Position numbers and translations under genes: made by a program. A model generated the notes under the pieces. The model did not search any database, was not told the DNA's origin, and saw nothing but the letters and a program-made list of their open reading frames with translations. DNA of 64,000 nt from Bordetella sp. FB-8 (GTDB lineage Bacteria; Pseudomonadota; Gammaproteobacteria; Burkholderiales; Burkholderiaceae_B), in NCBI RefSeq assembly GCF_000382185.1, contig NZ_KB907784.1, forward strand, positions 3,499,133 to 3,563,132. The letters are read 5' to 3'. Below are positions 28,981 through 37,399 of this stretch, one piece after another; position 1 is the stretch's first letter; each line of letters begins with the position of its first letter.

Positions 28981-29657
28981 CACAAAATCGTACCCTGAAT
29001 ATCGACCAGAACGTAGTCGCGCCCCTGCTGCTGCCCGCGGCGCATGGGATTGCGCGTGCTGCAGGTGGCATATTCGGGATCGACATAGCGGTAGAACAGG
29101 TGTTCGTCGCGACCGGCCGGGATGCCCAGCCTGGGGGCATTGAGCAGCCGCCCGGGACTCGCACCCACATTCTGGACATAAAGGCGGGCCGGATCGAAGC
29201 CCTGCGCATCCCAGTCGGCGACTTTCAGGTTCAGCGAACGGCACAGCAGCGCCTGGCCGGCGCACAGTTTTCGGGGATCGCGCGGATTGCCCTGCGCATC
29301 GGGATTTAGTTCCTGCATGCGCGCCAGCGACCTGGGGCCGGACACCTCATCCAGCCACGGGAGGGCAGACTTGATCAGCACCGCATTGCCGGGCCCCGCC
29401 GCGCTGAAATTGAGCGAATCGCCCCCCTGCGAGTGATACATGTAGATCGTGCCACCGTCCATGAACAGGGCGCGACGCTTGCGGGTATAGCCCAGCGCCG
29501 CATGGCTGCCCTTCTCGTCCAGGTAATAGGCCTCGGTCTCGATGATGCGGGCCGACAGCCACAAGCGGCCCAGCTTGCGGCGTATGACCTTGCCGATCAG
29601 TTCGCGCGCCAGCTGGCAGGCGTCGCGATTGAAGAAGGAATCGGGGAGCGCCGTCAT
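28980..29657 (-). CDS. mpg: 3-methyladenine DNA glycosylase (AAG/MPG family)
   Basis: Base-excision repair glycosylase that removes alkylated purines. The 225-residue protein shows LARELIGKVIRRKLG, the catalytic glutamate region IIETEAYYLDEKGSHA and RRALFMDGGTIYMYHSQGG, as in the AAG fold. The ATG at 29657 is used; a TTG at 29693 with a GAGG upstream is an alternative start. It is translationally coupled to rmuC. Confidence 0.94.
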   Translation of the reverse strand: MTALPDSFFNRDACQLARELIGKVIRRKLGRLWLSARIIETEAYYLDEKGSHAALGYTRKRRALFMDGGTIYMYHSQGGDSLNFSAAGPGNAVLIKSALPWLDEVSGPRSLARMQELNPDAQGNPRDPRKLCAGQALLCRSLNLKVADWDAQGFDPARLYVQNVGASPGRLLNAPRLGIPAGRDEHLFYRYVDPEYATCSTRNPMRRGQQQGRDYVLVDIQGTIL

Positions 29658-29764
29658 AGGAGGGGGTTTATGCGGTTTGAGTTCTTGATCCAAAAAAAGG
29701 CCTCAAGGAATTGGGAATTTTTTATCAAAATCAAGCATTTTCCCCCACACAGCGACTTCGGCAA

Positions 29765-30694
29765 TCAAACACCCGCTTGCAGTCCAGGTCGCGTAACTGT
29801 CGACTCCTGGAAAAGCTGTTTGAAATACTCTCGGAATGCCCTCATGACAGGCGTCATTTCCACATCACGCGCCCACGCCAGTCCCACGTCCATGGCAGGA
29901 ACGGAGTCCCTCAGATTGATGGTTTCCAGGCGCTTCCCTTCCAGGGACCAAGGGCGATAGACCATGTCCGACAGGATCGTCACGCCCAAGCCATTGGCCA
30001 CAGAGCTACGAACCGCCTCCACTGAACTGGTACGCAAGCGAATGATCGGCTGGAAAGGCGTACGACTCCAGTACCGCAGCGTAGTAGCCGCCGCTTCATC
30101 CACCGTCAGCATGATGTAGGGCTGCTGCGCCACATCAGCCATAGTCACCTGGGCCTTTTCCAGCAGCGGATGACGCGCGGGCACCCATAGGCGGCGCTGC
30201 GAACCGAAAAAGGTCTCCAACGATAGGTCCTGCATCTTGACGTTGGAAGTAAGCAGCACGCCCATGTCGTAGCGCCGCGTGATCAAACCCTCTTCGATCC
30301 CTTCGCGCGCTACCTCGTGCACCTTGACCTCGATTCCGGGATGCAATTGGCCGAATCGATGCAGGTGGTGCGGCAGGAAGTAGCCCAGCACCGTATAGGT
30401 CGCGGCAATGGTCAGCGTGCCCGAGACATCGGCCTGGGCATCGACCATATGTTCAGCCTCGAGCGCAGCGGACTGGACCGTGTAGGCATGGCTGAGAAAA
30501 CGCCTGCCGGCAGGCGTGAGTTCGACACCATACGGCAGGCGGATCAGCAACGGCTGTCCCACCATTTCCTCGAGATCTCGGATTGCCGTCGTAACAGCGG
30601 ACTGGGAGATATTAAGTTGCAAGGCTGCATGCGAAATACGGCCTGTCTCGGCCACCACGACGAAGTACCTGACTTGGCGCAGCGTCAGTCGCAT
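29765..30694 (-). CDS. LysR-family regulator of the pxp/biotin operon
   Basis: DNA-binding regulator of 309 residues with an N-terminal winged helix (LRQVRYFVVVAETGRISHAA, then LNISQSAVTTAIRDLEE) and a C-terminal periplasmic-binding-like effector domain (from approximately residue 90). A GGAGGGG ribosome site precedes the ATG at 30694, which decides the start over 30775. It is divergent from pxpA across 205 bases that hold two inverted repeats, so it most likely controls that operon in response to its substrate. Confidence 0.92.
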   Translation of the reverse strand: MRLTLRQVRYFVVVAETGRISHAALQLNISQSAVTTAIRDLEEMVGQPLLIRLPYGVELTPAGRRFLSHAYTVQSAALEAEHMVDAQADVSGTLTIAATYTVLGYFLPHHLHRFGQLHPGIEVKVHEVAREGIEEGLITRRYDMGVLLTSNVKMQDLSLETFFGSQRRLWVPARHPLLEKAQVTMADVAQQPYIMLTVDEAAATTLRYWSRTPFQPIIRLRTSSVEAVRSSVANGLGVTILSDMVYRPWSLEGKRLETINLRDSVPAMDVGLAWARDVEMTPVMRAFREYFKQLFQESTVTRPGLQAGV

Positions 30695-30761
30695 ATCCCC
30701 TCCTATCCATTTATTTTCAGAAAGCAGGATATGAGCGAACGCGTTTTTTATCAATTGAACA

Positions 30762-30788
30762 GGGGAAAACCCCATATTTGATAAATAT
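30762..30788. promoter_or_regulatory. Adjacent inverted repeats in LysR-pxpA intergenic region
   Basis: GGGG-AAAA-CCCC (30762-30773) is followed at once by ATATTT-GAT-AAATAT (30774-30788). The second has the T-N11-A form expected of a LysR binding site. The surrounding 205 bases are strikingly AT-rich compared with the coding DNA. Another loose repeat, AGAAT/ATTCT, lies at 30811-30829. Confidence 0.5.
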
Positions 30789-30899
30789 CACATACAAAAA
30801 ACAGATACCGAGAATATAAAAATAATTCTTTTCACTGATCCGCCAGATCCTTAGTCTTGTCGACATCTCGTATCGGCTACTACTTGGCAAGGAAGGCGC

Positions 30900-31670
30900 A
30901 TGAAAACTCGTATCGACCTCAATTCCGACATGGGCGAAGGCTTCGGTCACTGGATCATCGGCGATGGGGTCGACGAGCAACTTATGCCACTGATCACCTC
31001 GGCCAATATCGCGACCGGATTTCATGCCGGCGATCCGAACATCATGCACAAGATGGTCATGCTCGCCAAACAGCACAAGGTCGGTATCGGTGCGCATCCG
31101 GGGTTTCACGACCTAGTCGGATTCGGCCGCCGCCACATCACGGCCTCGGCGGAGGAACTGTGCAACGACATCGTCTACCAGCTGGGCGCATTGCGTGAAT
31201 TCACGCGCCTGGTCGGCGCACCGCTGCAGCATGTCAAACCGCACGGGGCGCTCTACATGCATGCCTACCGCGACGAAGCGCTGTCGCGCGCATTTGTCCA
31301 AGCAATCCACACCATCGAGCCTTCGCTGATCGTTTTCTGTATGCCTGGATCGAGCACCTATAGAGTCTGCCAAGAAATCGGCCAGCCAGTGGTGCGCGAG
31401 TTCTACGGCGACCGTGACTACGATAAGACAGGCGCCATCGTACTGGTGCGCCACATGAACGCTCTGGATCCGGACGCCGTCGCCGACAAGGTACTTCGCG
31501 CCTGCATGGATGGCGTGGTCCAGACCATCGACGGCGAAGAGATAGCCGTGGATTTTGATTCCATCTGCATCCACAGCGACACGCCAGGCGCTCTGGCATT
31601 GATCCAGACGACGCGCAAAAAACTGGAAGCCAACGGCATCCGAATCACCCATGTCACGGAATTGATTTAA
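30900..31670 (+). CDS. pxpA: LamB/YcsF-family protein, 5-oxoprolinase subunit A type
   Basis: In E. coli and Bacillus, PxpA with PxpB and PxpC opens 5-oxoproline to glutamate using ATP. The 256-residue protein has the family opening [15 protein letters not shown], then [20 protein letters not shown] and [15 protein letters not shown], with metal-like histidines and acidic residues. It is slightly longer than E. coli PxpA (244). It is first in a tight operon with a biotin carrier and biotin carboxylase, which is unlike the simple pxpBCA operon, so its substrate may not be 5-oxoproline. Confidence 0.9.
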   Translation: MKTRIDLNSDMGEGFGHWIIGDGVDEQLMPLITSANIATGFHAGDPNIMHKMVMLAKQHKVGIGAHPGFHDLVGFGRRHITASAEELCNDIVYQLGALREFTRLVGAPLQHVKPHGALYMHAYRDEALSRAFVQAIHTIEPSLIVFCMPGSSTYRVCQEIGQPVVREFYGDRDYDKTGAIVLVRHMNALDPDAVADKVLRACMDGVVQTIDGEEIAVDFDSICIHSDTPGALALIQTTRKKLEANGIRITHVTELI

Positions 31671-31680
31671 GGAGCAACAC

Positions 31681-31923
31681 ATGGCCCGACAAGAAGTCTA
31701 TAGCCCTCTTCCCGGCATGTTCTACCGTCGCCCCTCGCCCGATGCCGGACCTTTCAAGCAAGAAGGCGACACGGTCGCCGTAGGCGATGTGATCGGCCTG
31801 GTCGAAGTCATGAAGCAGTTCAGCGAAATTACCACCGAGGTTGCAGGCACGCTCATCAAGTTCACCGTGGAAGACACCGCACCTGTCGATCCGGGTCAAG
31901 TAATTGCCATTATCGAAGGCTGA
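31681..31923 (+). CDS. Free-standing biotin carboxyl carrier protein
   Basis: An 80-residue biotinyl-lipoyl domain without the Pro/Ala-rich leader of AccB. The biotin-accepting lysine is Lys45 in VEVMKQF. The usual motif is EAMKM, so Ala and the following Met are replaced (EVMKQ), as in carriers linked to non-acetyl-CoA carboxylases. A GGAGCAAC site precedes the ATG. It lies 10 bases after pxpA and 9 before the biotin carboxylase, so it should carry carboxybiotin for this locus. Confidence 0.9.
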   Translation: MARQEVYSPLPGMFYRRPSPDAGPFKQEGDTVAVGDVIGLVEVMKQFSEITTEVAGTLIKFTVEDTAPVDPGQVIAIIEG

Positions 31924-31932
31924 TACGCACCC

Positions 31933-33318
31933 ATGCCACACTTCAACAGACTGCTGATCGCCAACCGTGGCGAAATCGCAGTGCGCATCATCCGCGCCGC
32001 CAAGGAGCTTGGCATCCATACTATCGCCGTCTACAGCGATGCCGACGTCTCCAGCCTGGCGGTGAAACTCGCGGACGAATCCGTTCACATCGGACCGGCC
32101 CACGCGACCAAGAGCTACCTCAATGTCGACGCATTGATGGATGCCATGCACAAGACCGGCGCGCAAGCCGTGCACCCCGGCTACGGTTTCCTGTCCGAAA
32201 ATGCCGACTTCGCCCAACGCATCGAAGACGCCGGCCTGGTGTTCGTCGGCCCCACCCCCGAGGCGATCCGCACCATGGGCGACAAGGCGAGCGCCCGCGC
32301 CGCGGCGCAGGCCGCTGGCGTGCCGACCGTCCCTGGCAGCGACGGCGTGCTGTCAAGCCCCGAGCAAGCCGTTCAGGTGGCTGAAGGCATCGGCTATCCC
32401 ATCATGATCAAGGCCACGGCGGGCGGCGGCGGACGAGGCATTCGCGTAGCCCACAACCAGGAAGAACTCGTCCAGCAATTCATTACCGCCTCGGCGGAAG
32501 CCAAATCGGCCTTCGGCAATGGATCGCTCTACCTGGAGCGCTATATCCGCCGGGCACGCCACATCGAAGTGCAAATTCTAGGGGACGGCGACAATGTGGT
32601 GCACTGCTTCGAGCGCGAGTGCTCGTTGCAACGCCGGCGCCAGAAAGTCTGGGAGGAAGCGCCTTCCCCCGTACTCGACGACGCAACCCGTCAGTCGCTA
32701 TGTCAGTCGGCATTAAAACTGGCGCAAACCGTCCACTACCGGGGCGCCGGGACCTTGGAATACCTGTATGACGATGAGACCGGCGATTATTTTTTCATCG
32801 AGATGAATACTCGCATCCAAGTCGAGCACCCCGTGACCGAGATGATCACGGGCATCGACCTGGTCAAGACCATGCTCCGTGTCGCCCGTGGCGAGCCCCT
32901 GCCCTTCAAGCAGGAGGACATCGTCCTGCGTGGAGCGGCCATCGAAGTGCGCATCAACGCCGAGAATGCCGCCAAGGGTTTCATGCCCAGCCCCGGCAAG
33001 ATTGGCAAATTGATGTTGCCGGGCGGCCCTGGTGTTCGCTTCGATACCCTGCTCATGCCCGACTATGCCGTCCCGGCGTACTACGACTCGCTGCTCGGCA
33101 AGCTGATTGTTCACGACGATACACGCAAGGATGCGCTCAGCCGCCTGCGCCGCGCGCTGGACGAACTGGTCGTGGAAGGCGTTTTCACCACCCTTGCACT
33201 GCACCGGAAATTGGCTACCGACCCGGATGTGATTGCGGCGAACTTCCACACCAGTTTTCTGGAAACCTGGCTGATCGACAACCCCATTATCAATCCTGCC
33301 GTGGAGGCTGCCCCATGA
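31933..33318 (+). CDS. Biotin carboxylase subunit (AccC-like)
   Basis: ATP-grasp enzyme of 461 residues that carboxylates biotin with bicarbonate. It has the BC opening FNRLLIANRGEIAVRIIRAA, the glycine-rich lid KATAGGGGRGIRVAHN, HIEVQILGDG, and the active site FIEMNTRIQVEHPVTEMITG. Length and motifs match AccC. Its position inside the pxp operon indicates a dedicated subunit, not the housekeeping acetyl-CoA carboxylase. Its stop overlaps the pxpB start as ATGA (33315-33318). Confidence 0.93.
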   Translation: MPHFNRLLIANRGEIAVRIIRAAKELGIHTIAVYSDADVSSLAVKLADESVHIGPAHATKSYLNVDALMDAMHKTGAQAVHPGYGFLSENADFAQRIEDAGLVFVGPTPEAIRTMGDKASARAAAQAAGVPTVPGSDGVLSSPEQAVQVAEGIGYPIMIKATAGGGGRGIRVAHNQEELVQQFITASAEAKSAFGNGSLYLERYIRRARHIEVQILGDGDNVVHCFERECSLQRRRQKVWEEAPSPVLDDATRQSLCQSALKLAQTVHYRGAGTLEYLYDDETGDYFFIEMNTRIQVEHPVTEMITGIDLVKTMLRVARGEPLPFKQEDIVLRGAAIEVRINAENAAKGFMPSPGKIGKLMLPGGPGVRFDTLLMPDYAVPAYYDSLLGKLIVHDDTRKDALSRLRRALDELVVEGVFTTLALHRKLATDPDVIAANFHTSFLETWLIDNPIINPAVEAAP

Positions 33319-34217
33319 GCACCCGCATCACTCTGCCGGCCAAGGCTCGCTATTCTTTCGGCGGCGACGAGCACATCTTCGTCGAGTTGAGCGAAGAGAT
33401 GTCCTTGGAAGCCTTCTTCAAGGGAATTTCGATGTGCGCCGAGCTGCAGCGCCGCCAGATGCCGGGCGTGGCGGAAATTTGCCCGGCCAATTCCGCCATT
33501 CTGGTCAAGTACGACCCGGATGTCATCGCTCCCGACGCCATGCTGGAAACCTTGAAAAACATCGAGGCGAACCTGGGCGGCGATTCCATGGAACTGGATA
33601 CCCGCATCATTGAAATCCCGGTGTACTACAACGACCCCTGGACCAATGAGACCCAGCTACGTTTTCGCGACCGCCACCAGGATCCCTCCAGCACCGACCT
33701 GCAATACGCCGCGCGTATCAACGGCTACGAATCAGTCGAAACCTTCATCCAAGCTCATGCCGGTTCGCCCTGGTTCGTATCGATGATCGGTTTCGTCGCC
33801 GGCCTGCCCTGGCTGTACCAGATGGTCGAACGGGACAGGCAGATCGAAGCCCCCAAGTATGTCCGTCCGCGCACCGACACGCCCAAGCACACGATAGGCT
33901 ACGGAGGCTGCTTCAGCTGCCTCTATGCGGTGCGCGGCGCCGGCGGCTACCAGATGTTCGGTATCACCCCGACGCCGATCTACGACCCGAAGCAAGCCCT
34001 GCCCTACTTCAAGGAGAACAGGGTCTTCCTGAAGCCGGGTGACATCGTCAAATGGAAGAGCATCGATCGCGCCGAGTACGACCGCATAAGCGGCGAAGTC
34101 GATGCCGGCACCTATGAAGGGCCGAAAGTGCGCCAGGTGACGTTCTCGCTGAAAGACTTTTTGCCCAACCCCCAAGCCTACAACACGCAGTTGCTGGAGT
34201 TGCTCTATGGCAATTGA
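33315..34217 (+). CDS. pxpB: Long PxpB/KipI-family (allophanate hydrolase subunit 1-like) protein
   Basis: A 300-residue member of the AHS1/KipI family, much longer than E. coli PxpB (218). The C-terminal two thirds, with IPVYYNDPWTNET, YAARINGYESVETF, YVRPRTDTPKHTIGYGG and RGAGGYQMFGITPTP, recall the carboxyltransferase region of urea carboxylase. The N-terminal 95 residues form the usual PxpB ferredoxin-like part. It overlaps both neighbours (4 and 11 bases). This supports a complex with PxpC, the biotin carrier and the carboxylase. Confidence 0.85.
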   Translation: MSTRITLPAKARYSFGGDEHIFVELSEEMSLEAFFKGISMCAELQRRQMPGVAEICPANSAILVKYDPDVIAPDAMLETLKNIEANLGGDSMELDTRIIEIPVYYNDPWTNETQLRFRDRHQDPSSTDLQYAARINGYESVETFIQAHAGSPWFVSMIGFVAGLPWLYQMVERDRQIEAPKYVRPRTDTPKHTIGYGGCFSCLYAVRGAGGYQMFGITPTPIYDPKQALPYFKENRVFLKPGDIVKWKSIDRAEYDRISGEVDAGTYEGPKVRQVTFSLKDFLPNPQAYNTQLLELLYGN

Positions 34218-35184
34218 AATCCTCAAACCCGGCCTGGCCACCTCCATCCAGGACTCGGGCCGTCCCGGCTACTACCACTTGGGCATTCCCATGTCAGGGG
34301 CCATGGACCAGGAAAGCTATCTGGTCGCCAACCTATTGGTCGGAAACGATGAAAAAGCAGCTGTCATCGAATGCACCTTGCTGGCTCCCGAGATGCAATT
34401 GCACCAGGACGCACTTATCGCCATCACCGGCGCGCCGGCGGAACCCAAGATCAACGGCGAGGCCGTCCCGATGAACACATCCATCGCCGTGCGCAGCGGC
34501 GACAAGCTCAGCTTCGGTTTCATGAGGACGGGCGTGCGCAGCTATGTCGCCGTGGCCGGCGGGATCGACGTTCCCCTCATCCTGGGCAGCCGTTCCACCT
34601 ATGCGTTGGGCGCGTTCGGCGGGTTCGAAGGCCGCAAGCTGCAAGCCGGCGATGTAGTACCCATCGGGGCGCCCTCGCCTGCCGCCAAGGCAGGCCGCAG
34701 CATCGACCCCGGACTACTACCCAGATTCGACAGGGAAGTGACACTGCGCATGATGCCCGGCCTGTACTTCCATCGATTGAAACCTGAATCGGCCGAAACG
34801 TTTTTCAGCGATACCTGGACCGTCGCGCCGGAGGCCGACCGCATCGCCTACCGCTACAAGGCAGGCCAGCCGCTCAAGTATATAGACCGCACGCCGCCAT
34901 TCGGTGCCGGCAGCGATCCTTCCAACATCGTCGACTCCGGCTACCCCTATGGCTCCATACAAGTGCCCAGCGGCCTGGAACCCATCATCGTGCATCGGGA
35001 TGCCGTATCGGGTGGTGGCTACGGAGTGATCGGAACCGTCATCAGCGCCGACATGAACCTGATTGCGCAAATGCAACCCAATAACAAGGCGCATTTCCTG
35101 CGCGTGGACATGCATCAAGCCCTGCAAGCCAGGAGGCTGCACAAACAACATCTGGCCAGAATCCGACAAGCCTTGTCTGGCTGA
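34207..35184 (+). CDS. pxpC: PxpC/KipA-family biotin-dependent carboxyltransferase-like protein
   Basis: A 325-residue protein of the AHS2/KipA family, homologous to the other half of the urea carboxylase transferase domain. Marks are LKPGLATSIQDSGRPGYYHLG near the start, GAMDQESYLVANLLVGND, and SGGYGVIGTVISADMNLIAQ near the end. It starts 11 bases before pxpB ends, indicating translational coupling and a PxpBC pair. A 301-base gap follows before the permease. Confidence 0.9.
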   Translation: MAIEILKPGLATSIQDSGRPGYYHLGIPMSGAMDQESYLVANLLVGNDEKAAVIECTLLAPEMQLHQDALIAITGAPAEPKINGEAVPMNTSIAVRSGDKLSFGFMRTGVRSYVAVAGGIDVPLILGSRSTYALGAFGGFEGRKLQAGDVVPIGAPSPAAKAGRSIDPGLLPRFDREVTLRMMPGLYFHRLKPESAETFFSDTWTVAPEADRIAYRYKAGQPLKYIDRTPPFGAGSDPSNIVDSGYPYGSIQVPSGLEPIIVHRDAVSGGGYGVIGTVISADMNLIAQMQPNNKAHFLRVDMHQALQARRLHKQHLARIRQALSG

Positions 35185-35485
35185 CGCTTCGGACTTTCCC
35201 CGATGTACGCAAACTGGCAAATCGAAGTGCGCACACAAGCGTATATCCACGCGGCAAGGCATTGTCTCCCGCCCCCCGCCATATAACCCGTATCGACGAA
35301 TTGTTTAAGGCGCTTATTCCCATGAGTAGGAAGCCATATAGAAAAACCCACTCCACAATGCGCGTCTCGTCAACGTGGACATCAAGCCGGGCGATCGAAG
35401 GCGCGGCGTAAGCAAAACCTCGAGCGCATGCGCCAGGCGCTCAGGTCATAAATCCTGATCCATAACCAACTGGGGAACAAAGACC
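35185..35485. other. 301-base gap between pxpC and the permease gene
   Basis: No convincing gene is seen. A GAGCGC/GCGCTC inverted repeat (35420-35440) lies in it without a T-run. The permease has its own GGGGAAC site near 35473, so it may have an independent promoter, but no clear -35/-10 pair was identified. Confidence 0.5.
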
Positions 35486-36880
35486 ATGGATATAAACCTT
35501 ACCGGTAGCAACAAGGATGTCGAAGCGACGGACGCGCTCGCCAGGCAGGGCAACGATGAAGACCAGATGAGCCGAGGCTCCCTTGCCATGGCCTGGTACG
35601 GCACGGCAAGCGCATTCTTCTTCGTCTACATCGGTGCTGCCATGGCCTCGGCTTATGGCTCCGTGAATGCGATTATCGGCATCGTGCTGACTATCTTCTG
35701 CTATGGTGCGATTAATGCCGCGCTGTCGAAGTACGCCATCAACAACCGGACCACCGTCGCACAGTTTTCGCGCACGATCCTGGGTACTACCGGCTCATCC
35801 ATTGCGACCATCATCTTCGCGCTCACCGCCATCTACTACGCCGTTTTCGAAGGTTCCATCGTCGCTTACGCATTCATGGCGGCATTTGGCGGGCCAAAGT
35901 GGCTATGGAGTCTGATTGTCGTCATCTACTCGACCCCTCTTATCATCGGCGGCGTGCGTCGCTTCCTCGACAAACTCAACGGCTGGCTAATGCCGCTTTA
36001 CTTCTTTGGGCTTATCGCGGCTGTTATCTGGGCTGGCTCCAAATACGGTTTTAGCAACGCGTGGTTAACGCATGCCCCGTCAGTCGAGCTTCCGTTCGTC
36101 AAAGGCGGCCCCGGTTGGCTGGCCACGTTTGCAGGGTACATGGGCGTGTGGGTCATGATGATGTTCACGATGGATTTCTCCGCCCTGGGCAAACGGCAGG
36201 ACATCAAATTTCATCAGCGCTACACCTTCGGCTCCGTTTTCTATGTTCTGGCCTACGGCTTTGCCGCATTCGTCGGCATTTTTCTCACCTTCACCATTCC
36301 CGGCATCCAGGTTTCAGAAACGGGCCTGGCTGGCGGCATTGTTTCGCTGATGGGCCTGCTTGGTCTGATTGTCATCATCGCATCCCAAACCCGCATCAAT
36401 ACCGCGAACTATTATCTGGGCGCCTCCAATCTACGGGCATTCGGCGAGCGCATGCTGCGGCTTCATATGCCAAATGTCGTGTGGGTGCTGATATCTTCCA
36501 TCATCATCTTCCTGATCATGCTTCTGCCCATCGTGCAGTACATCCTGCTTGCGCTCGCCTGGCAGGGCGTCCTGGTGACGGCCTGGGTCGCCATTGCCCT
36601 GACCCATGTGCTGCTTGACGACGGACGAAACCAGGAACATGCCGCTATTGGCGACAAGCATTACCGTGCATTCAACAGCAACGGCCTTATTTCCTGGGTG
36701 GTTGGCACGGTAGTTGGCATCGCTATGCTGCAGCTCAGCACGATAGACCCGTCGCTTGCCGGGGTCGGATCCACTTGGGGGCCTATCTTCACCGCAGTGT
36801 CGTCCACGGTCATCTACGCCCTGCTCTGGAAGGCGCGTCCATCTCGCCGCACTGGCCTCATCGCAACCGTCAGGCCGTAG
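35486..36880 (+). CDS. NCS1-family purine-cytosine/hydantoin-type permease
   Basis: Inner-membrane transporter of 464 residues with about twelve hydrophobic segments. It has the NCS1/CodB-like pattern LAMAWYGTASAFFFVYIGAAM at the N-terminus, and GGVRRFLDKLNGWLMPLYFF and RINTANYYLGASNLRAF further on. The family imports nucleobases, hydantoins, allantoin and similar cyclic amides by cation symport. Placed after the pxp operon, it probably imports the operon's substrate. That would favour a cyclic ureide or amide, but the substrate is not determined. Confidence 0.88.
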   Translation: MDINLTGSNKDVEATDALARQGNDEDQMSRGSLAMAWYGTASAFFFVYIGAAMASAYGSVNAIIGIVLTIFCYGAINAALSKYAINNRTTVAQFSRTILGTTGSSIATIIFALTAIYYAVFEGSIVAYAFMAAFGGPKWLWSLIVVIYSTPLIIGGVRRFLDKLNGWLMPLYFFGLIAAVIWAGSKYGFSNAWLTHAPSVELPFVKGGPGWLATFAGYMGVWVMMMFTMDFSALGKRQDIKFHQRYTFGSVFYVLAYGFAAFVGIFLTFTIPGIQVSETGLAGGIVSLMGLLGLIVIIASQTRINTANYYLGASNLRAFGERMLRLHMPNVVWVLISSIIIFLIMLLPIVQYILLALAWQGVLVTAWVAIALTHVLLDDGRNQEHAAIGDKHYRAFNSNGLISWVVGTVVGIAMLQLSTIDPSLAGVGSTWGPIFTAVSSTVIYALLWKARPSRRTGLIATVRP

Positions 36881-37042
36881 ACGTTATTCAGAACTGACGA
36901 GTTGCGTTGCCTTCGCAGGTTCTGGCCGCACGATGCGGCGCCAACGTACTGCAAGATACTGCAAGTCGATCGGATCGCGCCGGGGCCTGGGGGCTGCGGC
37001 ACGACCCGATCGACGTTTCATTACTCAATTCAGCAAACGCCA

Positions 37043-37399
37043 TCAGGCAAAACGCTCGCCATAGCGTTTCTCTGAAAATCCCACAGTGACCTCACCGTTC
37101 CCAGTTACCGTAACTGGCCGGCGCACCAGCGCCGGATAATCGGCGATGAGCTTGATCCATTGCGCATCGGTGGAAGCGGCCCGCCGCTCTTGCGGCAAGG
37201 CACGCCATGTCATCGAGGTGCGGTTGACCAGCTTTTCCCAGCCGCCGACCCTGCCGGCCCAGGCCTTGAGCGTGGCCGCGGACACCGGCTCGTCGCGGTA
37301 GTCGACGAACGTGTGGGCGACGCCGTGCGCGTCCAGCCATTCGCGGGCCTTGATACAGGTGCCACATTTGGCCAGACCGTAAAGCGTGGTTTTGTTCAT
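37043..37399 (-). CDS. ArsC/Spx-family thioredoxin-fold protein (YffB-like)
   Basis: A 118-residue protein of the ArsC/Spx family. The N-terminal LYGLAKCGTCIKAREWLDAHG has a CxxC pair, and the C-terminal part has LVRRPVTVTGNGEVTVGFSEK, like E. coli YffB. Arsenate reduction is not implied: YffB-type members bind glutathione and lack proven arsenate activity. The start overlaps the last polyamine permease gene as ATGA (37396-37399), so it is the last gene of the pot operon. That linkage is unexplained. Confidence 0.85.
   Translation of the reverse strand: MNKTTLYGLAKCGTCIKAREWLDAHGVAHTFVDYRDEPVSAATLKAWAGRVGGWEKLVNRTSMTWRALPQERRAASTDAQWIKLIADYPALVRRPVTVTGNGEVTVGFSEKRYGERFA

Noticed and set aside
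29670..29960. Plus-strand small frame with AGGAGGGGG just before ATG
   Set aside because: It overlaps the LysR gene antisense and shows no conserved pattern. The good ribosome-like site is probably chance, though it is the best such case in the window.
36924..36941. GCCGCA-CGA-TGCGGC hairpin downstream of the permease
   Set aside because: No T-run on either side, so I do not call it a terminator.
36947..36965. Tandem TACTGCAAGA repeat after the permease gene
   Set aside because: Only about two units; too short to mean a repeat array or operator.
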